From assembly GCA_003169975.1 (NCBI GenBank), contig PNAA01000017.1, forward strand, positions 1-64,000: a DNA stretch of 64,000 nt. Reading direction: 5' to 3'. How positions within the stretch are numbered: position 1 is the stretch's first letter; the number at the start of each line of letters is the position of its first letter. The notes beneath the pieces are model-generated. The model was not told the origin of the DNA and ran no database searches. It saw nothing but the letters and a program-made list of their open reading frames with translations. Positions 51,773-60,238 of this stretch are shown piece by piece. A program made the translations under genes and the position numbers. The DNA comes from Spartobacteria bacterium. Lineage in GTDB: Bacteria > Verrucomicrobiota > Verrucomicrobiia > Chthoniobacterales > UBA10450.

Positions 51773-53926
51773 ATGACCACGAATTTATATCTGACATTTC
51801 CGCGTCTAAGGAAGACTCGCCTATTTGCGCCCCTGCTCTGCGTTTTCCTCTTCGCCAGCGCTCCTCTCCGCGCCGGAGAAACTATTCCGCAAACCAACGC
51901 CGACGGCCAGGCGGTGCCTGGCGAGACTGCGCCCGAAGAGCCAGCGCTTGATAATTGGATCGAGCTTGGAGTCGGCGGGACGATCATTAATGGCGACGCG
52001 GCCCAGTTCAAGCAGGAGCACCGGGTGTCGGGCGACGTCTTTGGCGGGATTCAGGATCTGCATTACGAGCAAAACATTAGCAAAGACACATCCTTCTCGA
52101 TCGATGGCCATGCGATTTTCGATAACCACGATTATGATTTGAAGCTGGAGTTGACCAAGCAGGGATTGGGTTACATCCAGGCCGGCTACAGTGAGTTCCG
52201 CAGTTGGTATGACGGCAATGGCGGATTTTTCCCGGTCAATGGCCAATTTTTCAATCCGCCCATACCGGAAATGCATATCGATCGGGGCGAAGCATGGGTC
52301 GAACTCGGCTTGCGTGCTCCGCATTGGCCGGAGATCACGCTGCGTTACTCGCATGAATTTCGCGATGGCCAGAAGGATTCGACCGAATGGGGCGACACTA
52401 CGCTGACGGGCCCGACGCGCAAGATCGCGCCGGCCTACCGCGACATCGATGAAACGCGCGATATCGTCGCGCTCGACGCCGTCCAGACCTTTGGCAATAC
52501 CGATGTCGGGCTGGGCATGCGCTACGAACACGACAGTAACAATGATGCGCTGCAGCTGGAACGTGGCGCCGGTCAACTCCCGCCCGTCGTGCCGCCGCCG
52601 GGCGCCCAACGGTTTATCACGCAACAGGAGACGGACAAGGTCGATCTCTTCAGCGGTCATGCCACGACCGAAACACGGTTCAGCGATTCTTTCTGGTTAA
52701 CGACTGGCTACTCCTATACGACGCTGGGAAGCGACCTGACCGGCACGCGGATTTACGGAACCGACTACAACTCAGCCTACAGCGATCCGATCACGACGCT
52801 CAGCAGCCGCGACCACGGCTATCTGAATCTTGCCGGCTCCGCTCAAGTTGAGCAATACGTGGTGAACCTCAACGCGATGTGGCTGCCGATGAAGAACCTG
52901 ACGGTGCTCGGGGCCTTCCGTTATACGGGCGAGAATAAGCAGAGCGACGCGGTCTACCTCGATACAACCCTGCGCACCATTCCTCCCATCCCAACCGCGA
53001 CCAGCAGTTTCGAGAACTTCAATACCTTCGCGGAGACCTTGGAGTTGCGTTACGCCGGCATTAACAATTGGGTTCTTTATGCCGGGGGCGACTGGGAGGA
53101 ACAGCACGGGGACATCCACGAGAACGAAATTGCCGGTGGGCAGGGTTTGCCGGGCATCAAGAATCTCGATCTCCTTTGGCAAAAGTACAAGGTCGGTTTC
53201 AACTGGTATCCCACGGCCCAGCTCAATTTCGCGGGCGAGTACTATCACAAGATTCTGCGCTACGATAACGAATCGACCGCCGACGGCCCAGAACTCCAGT
53301 TCCAGGAATGGAATACCGATGATGTCAATATTCGCATGACCTGGCGGCCTCGAGTTCCAGTGTGTCTTGGGAGTCTTGCTTTCGTAACCCGCTACGATTT
53401 CACCACCTCGTCGGTGGTCGGTCAGTGGGGACTTCCAGACGAAGTGCCTTTCCTTCCCGAGAGTACGGCCTTGATTACCAATCATGTGTTCACGGAGAGC
53501 TTGACGTGGAGTCCGCTCGCCCGGCTCTATTTCCAGGGAAATTTTTCCTACGTTTTGAATGATACCAAGACTCCCGCCGCCAACATTGAGCTTGTGCCCG
53601 GCGCCGGCCCGTCGGTCCTGAATTTTACGAATGACTATTGGACGGTGGAAGCGGCGGCCGGATTTGTCCTGAACGACAAGACCGACTTCCGGGTCGACTA
53701 TACGTTTTACCGGGCCGACAACTACGTGAACAATGCCCTGGCCAGTCTGCCCTATGGCACGGGAGCGACGGAACATACGGTCTCGGCCACCGCCACGCGG
53801 CAACTGAGCAAGAGAGTCCGGTTACAGTTGAAGTACAGTTACTTTACCTACGAAGACCAACTTTCCGGCTACCACAATAACTACGAGGCGCACTCGCTCT
53901 ATTCCACTCTGCAGGTCCGGTTTTGA
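51773..53926 (+). CDS. MtrB/PioB-like outer-membrane beta-barrel
   Basis: The 717-aa protein has a signal peptide (cleavage near APLRAGE) and many alternating amphipathic strands ending in the aromatic terminus LYSTLQVRF typical of outer-membrane barrels. Family-like features include GGTIINGD near the start, long aromatic strands such as YRDIDETRDIVALDAV and no haem site. With the upstream cytochrome it fits the MtrAB/PioAB porin-cytochrome conduit. The N-terminal CXXC of Shewanella MtrB is absent. No MtrC-like surface cytochrome is adjacent. Confidence 0.8.
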   Translation: MTTNLYLTFPRLRKTRLFAPLLCVFLFASAPLRAGETIPQTNADGQAVPGETAPEEPALDNWIELGVGGTIINGDAAQFKQEHRVSGDVFGGIQDLHYEQNISKDTSFSIDGHAIFDNHDYDLKLELTKQGLGYIQAGYSEFRSWYDGNGGFFPVNGQFFNPPIPEMHIDRGEAWVELGLRAPHWPEITLRYSHEFRDGQKDSTEWGDTTLTGPTRKIAPAYRDIDETRDIVALDAVQTFGNTDVGLGMRYEHDSNNDALQLERGAGQLPPVVPPPGAQRFITQQETDKVDLFSGHATTETRFSDSFWLTTGYSYTTLGSDLTGTRIYGTDYNSAYSDPITTLSSRDHGYLNLAGSAQVEQYVVNLNAMWLPMKNLTVLGAFRYTGENKQSDAVYLDTTLRTIPPIPTATSSFENFNTFAETLELRYAGINNWVLYAGGDWEEQHGDIHENEIAGGQGLPGIKNLDLLWQKYKVGFNWYPTAQLNFAGEYYHKILRYDNESTADGPELQFQEWNTDDVNIRMTWRPRVPVCLGSLAFVTRYDFTTSSVVGQWGLPDEVPFLPESTALITNHVFTESLTWSPLARLYFQGNFSYVLNDTKTPAANIELVPGAGPSVLNFTNDYWTVEAAAGFVLNDKTDFRVDYTFYRADNYVNNALASLPYGTGATEHTVSATATRQLSKRVRLQLKYSYFTYEDQLSGYHNNYEAHSLYSTLQVRF

Positions 53927-54021
53927 TCCCTGGGAGATTCCTGCGTCTGGGATTAAAGGGTGTATTCCAGCCCCGTTCGGGCTTGGTTGCGTTTACGATC
54001 ATCGTTCCTCGCTCGATATTT

Positions 54022-54060
54022 ACCGGACTAGACAACAAACCTTTGTAAGGTTTTTCCGGT
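54022..54060. terminator. Nested hairpin upstream of resB
   Basis: The inner stem AAACCTT/AAGGTTT has loop TGT (54037-54053) inside an outer stem ACCGGA/TCCGGT (54022-54027 with 54055-54060). It lies 18 bases before the resB start, in the gap after the barrel gene. It could terminate or attenuate transcription between the two. Confidence 0.45.
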
Positions 54061-54078
54061 TCGCTCCATTCTGACAAC

Positions 54079-55254
54079 ATGCTGCGAACGTTTTTCAGTT
54101 GGTTCACGTCGCTCAAGCTGACGATCACCTGCCTGATCGCCGCCATGATCCTGATCTTTGCCGGAACGCTCGCGCAGGTGCATTTCGGGATTCATGAGGT
54201 CCAGCAGCGTTATTTCCAAAGCTGGTTTGTTTGGTGGCCCACGGAGAGCCAGGGCTTCAGGATTCCGATTTTCCCCGGCGGGCATTTGATCGGCGCGGTC
54301 CTGCTCATCAATCTCGTCGCCGCGCATTGGAAACGATTTCGTTGGGCCTGGAGCAGGCTCGGCATTCATCTCACGCACGCCGGTCTGATCATCATGCTTG
54401 CCGGCGGTCTCTTTACCGATCTCTTCGCGGTCGAGAGTCAGATGCGCCTCGTGCAGGGCGAAACGAAAAATTATTCCCAGGATCCGCGTTTCGTGGAGCT
54501 GGCGGTCATCGACACGACCGATCCGGAATTCGACCAGGTCGCCGCCATTCCAGAAGCGGTGCTGCGCCGTCACGAAACGATCAAGCATGGCACGTGGCCA
54601 TTCCAAATTGTGGTAAGACAATTTTTCCAGAATTCGCGCCTGCGGCTGCTCAGCGGATCGAACATCGGCGCCGCGCCGATTGCAAATCAAGGGCCCGGCG
54701 CGCAGGTCGCGGTGGAATCGCTTCCGCGCGCCACCGGGGTGGATGAACGCAACGTCGTCTCCGCCGCGATCGAGATTGTGCCGATCGACCAGGCGACGGG
54801 CGCGGCGGGGCCGTCGCTCGGCACCTGGCTGGTCTCGGATGCGCTCGGCGCGCTCCAGACATTTTCCTGGGCCGGTCACACCTGGCAGCTCGTGATGCGG
54901 CCGGCGCGTTATTACCAGCCGTTCAGCGTCCGGTTGCAAAAATTCACGCACGAGCGTTATCCCGGCACCGAAATCCCGAAGAATTTTTCCAGCCGCATCA
55001 CCTTGCTGGATGCAGAGCGCGCGCTAAGTCGCGATGTACTGATCTACATGAATCATCCGCTGCGCTATCGCGGCGAAACGTTTTACCAGGCCGGATTTCA
55101 GAAGGATGACCAGGCGTCGATTCTGCAAGTGGTGCGTAATCCGAGTTTCATCGCGCCCTATGTCGCGTGCGTGATTGTCGGCCTCGGATTGCTCGTTCAG
55201 TTCGGTTACCATCTCGTAGGATTTGCCCGGCAAAGGAGAGCTGCCCTCGCATGA
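54079..55254 (+). CDS. resB: Cytochrome c biogenesis protein ResB/CcsB
   Basis: The 391-aa protein has three N-terminal helices (LTITCLIAAMILIFAGTLAQVHFG; GHLIGAVLLINLVAAHW; GIHLTHAGLIIMLAGGLF), a large periplasmic domain and a final helix (YVACVIVGLGLLVQFGYHLVGF), the ResB/Ccs1 layout. With CcsA it exports haem and attaches it to apocytochromes (System II). Its stop overlaps the ccsA start (ATGA), so the two are coupled. Confidence 0.85.
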   Translation: MLRTFFSWFTSLKLTITCLIAAMILIFAGTLAQVHFGIHEVQQRYFQSWFVWWPTESQGFRIPIFPGGHLIGAVLLINLVAAHWKRFRWAWSRLGIHLTHAGLIIMLAGGLFTDLFAVESQMRLVQGETKNYSQDPRFVELAVIDTTDPEFDQVAAIPEAVLRRHETIKHGTWPFQIVVRQFFQNSRLRLLSGSNIGAAPIANQGPGAQVAVESLPRATGVDERNVVSAAIEIVPIDQATGAAGPSLGTWLVSDALGALQTFSWAGHTWQLVMRPARYYQPFSVRLQKFTHERYPGTEIPKNFSSRITLLDAERALSRDVLIYMNHPLRYRGETFYQAGFQKDDQASILQVVRNPSFIAPYVACVIVGLGLLVQFGYHLVGFARQRRAALA

Positions 55255-57167
55255 GACGTTTCCTGCCCGCGCTGATTTTCGTTTGCGCGCTTCTCTGGGC
55301 CGCCTCGAGCTGGCGCCCGCCAAGGGCCGCCGCAAATGATTTCGATCTGGTCACGGTCGGAAAGATTCCAGTGCTCGTCGGTGGCCGGATCAAACCGCTC
55401 GACACGGTCGCGCGCAATTCGCTCCTCATTATTCACGGCAAGCAGACTGCCCAAGGAGCGAAGGGAGAACCACTCAGCGCGCGGCGCTGGCTCGCCGACA
55501 CGCTCTTCAACGCGCCGGTCGCCGATCAGGATCCGGTCTTCGTCATTCAGAACGCCGACGTGCTCGGACTCTTCGGTTGGGAGCAGAGCGACCGGAAGTA
55601 TTTCTGCTTTGCCGAGCTGATGCCCTTCCTCAGGCAGATCGACGAACAGGGCGCGCTCTCCGAGAAGCTGCAATCGGTGGAACGGACCGCCTATCAGAAC
55701 GCGGTTCTCAACCTGCGCAATGCGATGGTGCTGGACCAACGCCTGAAGAATAGCGTGCAGCCGGAAGATGCCCGGAGCTTTACGCGCGAGCTGGAAGCCT
55801 TTGAGGGCGGTTTGCCGGCGGCCGGAAAAGCAGCGCGACAACGCGAGACGGGAAAGAGTTTCGACCAGACCAAGCTCAATGATACCGCCGGATTGATCGC
55901 GCTCTACCAGAAATTGTCGGAGATGGCTTACATCCTCGCCGTGCCGCCTGGCTCCGCGCAAAACAGCGAATGGCACTCGGTTGGCGACAGTCTGCTCGGG
56001 TCGATCCCGACGGACGAAATTCACCCGGTGGTAAGAATGTATGCCCGGATGGGAGACGCCTATCGCGCCGGCGATCATGTCGCATTTAATCAGCACGTCG
56101 ACCTTCTTTCGAACTGGATGGCGCAACATCAACCGACTGCGGTCAAGCGCGCCTCCTTCGAGTTTCTTTTCAACCAGGTCGATCCCTTCACGCACAGCAT
56201 GGTTCTTTATGTCCTGGCGTTCCTGCTCGCCTGCGGCTCGTGGCTGGCGTGGAGCCGCACGCTCAATCGTTCCGCCTTCTATCTCTTGCTCCTCGCCCTC
56301 GCGATCCACACCTTTGGCCTCGTCTCGCGGATGTACCTCCAGGAACGGCCGCCCGTCACCAACCTCTACTCGTCCGCCATTTTCATCGGCTGGGGCGCGG
56401 TCATCGTGGCGCTCATCCTGGAGCGGATTTTTCGGGACGGCATTGGCGCCGCCTGCGCGGGCGCGATCGGTTTCATTACGCTGATCATCGCACACCATCT
56501 CGCGGGCAGCGGAGATACGCTGGAGATGCTACAAGCCGTCCTCGACACCAACATCTGGCTCGCCACGCACGTGGTCGCGATCACCACCGGTTATTCGGCG
56601 ATGTTCTTGGCCGGCATGCTCGCCATCATCTATGTCATCCGCGGCGTGTTCACCCGGTCATTGAACAAAAAAACCGCCGATTCACTCACTCGGATGACGT
56701 ACGGCGTCGTCTGTTTCGCCACCTTCTTCAGCTTTGTCGGCACCGTGCTGGGCGGCATTTGGGCCGATCAATCATGGGGCCGTTTCTGGGGATGGGATCC
56801 GAAGGAAAACGGCGCCGTCCTGATTGTGCTCTGGTGCGCGGTCATTCTGCACGCGCGCTGGGGCGGGTACATTCGGCAACGCGGTCTCATGATCATGGTC
56901 ATCTTTGGCAACGTCATCACCAGCTTCTCGTGGTTCGGGGTGAACATGCTGGGCGTCGGGCTGCATTCCTACGGGTTCATGCAAAAGGCATTCCCGTGGC
57001 TCTGTGGTTTCATCCTAAGCCAGCTCGCCCTCATGGCCGTCGCCGCAGTTCCACTGGAGCGTTGGCGAAGTTTTCAAACAACCGCGGAATCGTCCCGCCT
57101 GCGAGCTGGACGGCCAGCGATGAAATTTACACCTCCCAGATTAGCGGTAGAAACCATTCCAGATTGA
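55251..57167 (+). CDS. ccsA: Cytochrome c assembly protein CcsA
   Basis: The 638-aa protein has a signal-like helix, a ~300-residue periplasmic region, then about eight helices of the CcmC/CcsA haem-handling domain with GRFWGWDPKENGAVLIVLW (the tryptophan-rich haem motif) and conserved histidines (LAIHTFGLVSRMYLQERPP, THVVAITTGYS). Partner of ResB. Placing it inside the cluster means the cytochromes come with their own maturation machinery. Confidence 0.87.
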   Translation: MRRFLPALIFVCALLWAASSWRPPRAAANDFDLVTVGKIPVLVGGRIKPLDTVARNSLLIIHGKQTAQGAKGEPLSARRWLADTLFNAPVADQDPVFVIQNADVLGLFGWEQSDRKYFCFAELMPFLRQIDEQGALSEKLQSVERTAYQNAVLNLRNAMVLDQRLKNSVQPEDARSFTRELEAFEGGLPAAGKAARQRETGKSFDQTKLNDTAGLIALYQKLSEMAYILAVPPGSAQNSEWHSVGDSLLGSIPTDEIHPVVRMYARMGDAYRAGDHVAFNQHVDLLSNWMAQHQPTAVKRASFEFLFNQVDPFTHSMVLYVLAFLLACGSWLAWSRTLNRSAFYLLLLALAIHTFGLVSRMYLQERPPVTNLYSSAIFIGWGAVIVALILERIFRDGIGAACAGAIGFITLIIAHHLAGSGDTLEMLQAVLDTNIWLATHVVAITTGYSAMFLAGMLAIIYVIRGVFTRSLNKKTADSLTRMTYGVVCFATFFSFVGTVLGGIWADQSWGRFWGWDPKENGAVLIVLWCAVILHARWGGYIRQRGLMIMVIFGNVITSFSWFGVNMLGVGLHSYGFMQKAFPWLCGFILSQLALMAVAAVPLERWRSFQTTAESSRLRAGRPAMKFTPPRLAVETIPD

Positions 57168-57199
57168 GTTATCGTTTAACGACAGGAAAGATTCATAAC

Positions 57200-57529
57200 A
57201 TGAAAAAAATCGTCACCATCGCTATCAGCTTGTTCGCCGCCTCGGCAATTTCTGCCCGCGCGGCTGATGCCAATCAGAATTGGGACAGTCACTGCGCGCA
57301 ATGTCATGGGAAAACCGGGCACGCCGACACAAAAATGGGAATGAAGCTCCAGGCCAAGGATTTCAACGATCCGAAAGTCCAGGCCTCTTTCACCGATGCC
57401 GAGGCCGCCACCGCGATCAAAGATGGAATCAAAGAGGGCGGTAAAACAAAAATGACCGCTTTCGGCAGCAAGTTGAGTGACGACGAAATCAAGGCGCTCG
57501 TCGCCTACGTGCGCACCTTGAAGAAATAG
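57200..57529 (+). CDS. Monohaem class I cytochrome c
   Basis: The 109-aa protein has a signal peptide (cleavage after ISARA), the haem site CAQCH and a likely axial methionine in KTKMTAF, ending EIKALVAYVRTLKK. It is a soluble periplasmic electron shuttle. It is a close paralogue of the next gene, pointing to tandem duplication. Confidence 0.88.
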   Translation: MKKIVTIAISLFAASAISARAADANQNWDSHCAQCHGKTGHADTKMGMKLQAKDFNDPKVQASFTDAEAATAIKDGIKEGGKTKMTAFGSKLSDDEIKALVAYVRTLKK

Positions 57530-57767
57530 GCCGCTCGGCCGCTAAATCCAATCCTTCGCACGCGAGTCGGTATTGTCGACGGCACTGTGATTTTGGGTCG
57601 TACTGAGAGTTGCGTGCGGGCGACAGCAAGAATTTTGGAAATCGAGCCCGCTCAGCTACACCAGAGACCCGTGCCGGGTCCGGAAAAACCGGTTGCGATT
57701 ACGATCGGCCGACTTCAACTTGGCGATGAAACAACTGCAGCACGGTTAACCAAGAAAGAACGACCCG

Positions 57768-58103
57768 ATGAAAATGAAAACGAAAGCAGCATTGTTAGTC
57801 GCACCCATCGCCCTCTGTGCGGGCGCCGCTTTGGCAGCGGACGCCCCAGCCAACTGGAGCCAGCACTGCGCCTCGTGCCACGGCAAGGATGGCAGCGGGA
57901 GTACGACAATGGGCAAAAAGTTAGGCGTAAAGGACTACCGGGATGCCAAAGTGCAGGCGGAGTTTGATGACGCCAAAGCCGCACAGGTGATCAAGGACGG
58001 CGTGGCCGAGGGGGGCAAGACCAAGATGAAGCCTTTCAAAGACAAGCTTTCTGACGAAGAAATCAAGGCTCTGGTCGCATACGTTCGGTCATTAAAGAAA
58101 TAG
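57768..58103 (+). CDS. Monohaem class I cytochrome c, paralogue
   Basis: The 111-aa protein has a signal peptide (cleavage after GAALA), CASCH and KTKMKPF, and the same C-terminal EIKALVAYVRSLKK. Roughly 60% of mature residues match the preceding cytochrome by eye. The 238-base gap between the pair holds no gene I can see. Confidence 0.88.
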   Translation: MKMKTKAALLVAPIALCAGAALAADAPANWSQHCASCHGKDGSGSTTMGKKLGVKDYRDAKVQAEFDDAKAAQVIKDGVAEGGKTKMKPFKDKLSDEEIKALVAYVRSLKK

Positions 58104-58139
58104 ACCTGATCGGCTGGGGCGCAAAACACGGGCGCGAGC

Positions 58140-58158
58140 GCGCGGTTTGCGACCGCGC
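58140..58158. other. Perfect hairpin between cytochrome genes
   Basis: GCGCGGT-TTGCG-ACCGCGC is a 7-bp stem with a 5-base loop, 37 bases after the cytochrome stop. There is no T tract. It may be an RNA-stabilising or weak terminator element. Confidence 0.35.
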
Positions 58159-58215
58159 CTGAACGGATTGCCTTCTTCATCCAGCAAGGTGGCGATTCGG
58201 CGCAGAGAAGTTGTC

Positions 58216-58242
58216 TTGCCTCCCCGAACATTTTTCTATAAT
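58216..58242 (+). promoter_or_regulatory. Possible sigma-70 promoter before NapC-type gene
   Basis: TATAAT at 58237-58242 is a perfect -10, with TTGCCT at 58216-58221 as a -35 candidate (15-base spacing, slightly short). Transcription would start near 58249, 31 bases before the gene at 58280. This suggests a separate transcript for the second half of the cluster. Confidence 0.4.
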
Positions 58243-58279
58243 CAGGCTGATGTTCCCACCACGCGCGGACATTTGACTG

Positions 58280-59764
58280 ATGAACGATAACCCGGCGAAA
58301 CCACGCTCCTTTAAGCGCTTCTTTCGCAACTGGCTTAGCTGGGCCGGAATGGTGCTTGGCACCAGCGCGCTATTCGCCTTCCTTCTTCTTGTCGCGATTG
58401 ATCAGTTCGCTGGTCATCGCAATCCGTACGTCGGCATTCTCGCCTACGTCGTGGCGCCCGGGTTTCTCATTCTCGGCGTCGCCCTTACCGCAATCGGCGT
58501 GTTGCTTCAACGGCGGGCGGAGCACCGGGCGGTGCGTGGCGCGGCCCCCTTCGTGCTCAAGATCGATTTGTCGCGACTCCGTGACCGCAGGATTCTTGCT
58601 ATTTTCGCCGCGGGCAGTGTCATCTTCCTGTTTCTAACTGCTCTGGGCAGCTACCAGACCTACCAATACACCGAGTCGGTGAGTTTCTGCGGCCAGACCT
58701 GTCATCTGCCGATGGAACCGGAGTTTGTCGCTTCGCACCATACGGCGCATGCCGAGGTGGAATGCGTCGCATGCCACGTCGGCCCCGGCGCGGCCGCATA
58801 TTTCAAAACCAAGATCAACGGCGTCAAACAGCTCTATCACACGGTGACAAACGACTTCGAGCGCCCGATCCGCGTCACCGCAGCGAATCCGCGTCCGGCG
58901 CAGGCAATTTGCGAGCAATGCCATTGGCCAAACAAATATGCCGGCAACGTCGAACGTACCTATCGCCATTTCCTTTCAGACGAGAAGAACACGCCCTTCA
59001 CTGTGCGCCTCTTGCTCAACGTCGGAGGTGGAGACCCGTCGAATGGCCCCGAGGGCGGCATTCATTGGCACATGAATATTGCCAACAAGATTGAATACAT
59101 CGCGGCGGATGACCGACTCCTCTCGATTCCGTGGGTCCGAATGACCAGCCCTAACGGCGTGGTCACCGAGTACCGAACCCCGGACTTCAAAGGGGATCCC
59201 TCTCAATACCATATCCGCCGGATGGACTGCATGGATTGTCATAGCCATCCGGCGCACAAGGTCCACGCGCCTAACGATGCGGTCGATCTGGCGTTGTCTA
59301 CCGGGCGGATCGATTCCAGTATCCCCTGGGTTAAGTCGAAAGTCGTAGCGGCACTGGTCAAGCCATACGCAACCAAAGCGGAAGCTCTGCAGAAGATCGC
59401 CGCCTCCTTACACGAAGCTTATCACGACGCCGCCCGGGCTGACCCGATTATTGAGGAAGCGCAGTCGATCTATCGCGATAATTTTTTCCCGGAAGTGAAA
59501 CTTGATTGGCGCACGCACCCGGATTTTGTCGGCCACAAGAATTGGGATGGCTGCTTCCGCTGCCACGACGGCAAGCACAACGCGCCCGACGGCAAGATGT
59601 CGATCAAGGCCAGCGATTGCAGGTCATGTCATCTCATTCTCGCGCAGGGCAGTGGCGAAGCACTCAACCAAGTGAATCCAAAAGGCCACGATTTCATGCA
59701 CATCGATGCGGAGTATGCCGACTTCTCCTGCACCGAGTGTCACACCGGCGGGCTGCAGAAATGA
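58280..59764 (+). CDS. NapC/NirT-type heptahaem membrane cytochrome
   Basis: The 494-aa protein has three N-terminal helices (~20-40, ~52-78, ~112-130) and a periplasmic multihaem domain. Haem sites are CGQTCH (CX3CH, with the following LPMEPE as in NapC/NrfH proteins), CVACH, CEQCH, CMDCH, CFRCH, CRSCH and CTECH. This is the form of quinol dehydrogenase that takes electrons from the membrane pool, comparable in role to CymA. It could feed, or be fed by, the MtrAB-like conduit. Confidence 0.85.
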   Translation: MNDNPAKPRSFKRFFRNWLSWAGMVLGTSALFAFLLLVAIDQFAGHRNPYVGILAYVVAPGFLILGVALTAIGVLLQRRAEHRAVRGAAPFVLKIDLSRLRDRRILAIFAAGSVIFLFLTALGSYQTYQYTESVSFCGQTCHLPMEPEFVASHHTAHAEVECVACHVGPGAAAYFKTKINGVKQLYHTVTNDFERPIRVTAANPRPAQAICEQCHWPNKYAGNVERTYRHFLSDEKNTPFTVRLLLNVGGGDPSNGPEGGIHWHMNIANKIEYIAADDRLLSIPWVRMTSPNGVVTEYRTPDFKGDPSQYHIRRMDCMDCHSHPAHKVHAPNDAVDLALSTGRIDSSIPWVKSKVVAALVKPYATKAEALQKIAASLHEAYHDAARADPIIEEAQSIYRDNFFPEVKLDWRTHPDFVGHKNWDGCFRCHDGKHNAPDGKMSIKASDCRSCHLILAQGSGEALNQVNPKGHDFMHIDAEYADFSCTECHTGGLQK

Positions 59765-59841
59765 CGGGGCCATAAATTCCGAAAAAATGCGCAGTTTTTT
59801 TCCTCGCCAAACGCGGTGTCGCGGGTGTGAAGTGAGAGTTC

Positions 59842-60219
59842 ATGGAATCAGGCAAACAATCTTTTTACTCGATGAGAGCCACGAATCGCCTCAGTTTGTC
59901 GAAACCGGGGCTGTTGGTATGGGCGGGTCTGGCGGTCGCTGTGGCAGGTGCTTGCACCATGTTTTCCGAGGTTGTTTATGCGGGTGGAGACAGTAAGTCG
60001 TCGAAGACGACGACTTCTTCGAGCGGCGAGCAACAAAAACTTACAGGGCAAGAGTTATACGCGATCAACTGCAACCGGTGCCACTCTGAACGCTATCCGA
60101 CGGAGTGGACACCGGCCCATTGGAGGACGGTCATGCTCCATATGCGCGTACGAGCCAACCTTCCCGCCGAGCAAGCGAAAGAGATATTAAAGTATCTCGA
60201 ACAAGATGCCGGGAACTGA
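59842..60219 (+). CDS. Membrane-anchored monohaem cytochrome c
   Basis: The 125-aa protein has a hydrophobic N-terminal segment (LLVWAGLAVAVAGACTMF), a Ser/Thr-rich linker and the haem site CNRCH, followed by WTPAHWRTVMLHMRVRANL with possible axial methionines. It is probably a periplasm-facing cytochrome. An alternative start is ATG 59872. The following porin begins 19 bases after its stop. Confidence 0.75.
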   Translation: MESGKQSFYSMRATNRLSLSKPGLLVWAGLAVAVAGACTMFSEVVYAGGDSKSSKTTTSSSGEQQKLTGQELYAINCNRCHSERYPTEWTPAHWRTVMLHMRVRANLPAEQAKEILKYLEQDAGN

Positions 60220-60238
60220 CAACCTGGGAATAATACTT

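Larger units (their letters stand above)
6019..59277. repeat. Dispersed 9-mer TCGTTAGGC
   Basis: Exact copies (either strand) start at 6019, 17322, 18753, 19768, 19817, 22108, 23397, 32802, 33770, 37090, 40117, 43363, 44167, 44508, 45849, 46003, 48650 and 59269. About a dozen one-mismatch copies exist, including 17676, 19430, 41067, 42739, 43296 and 48679. Copies occur in several reading frames and between genes, so codon bias does not explain them. Confidence 0.75.
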
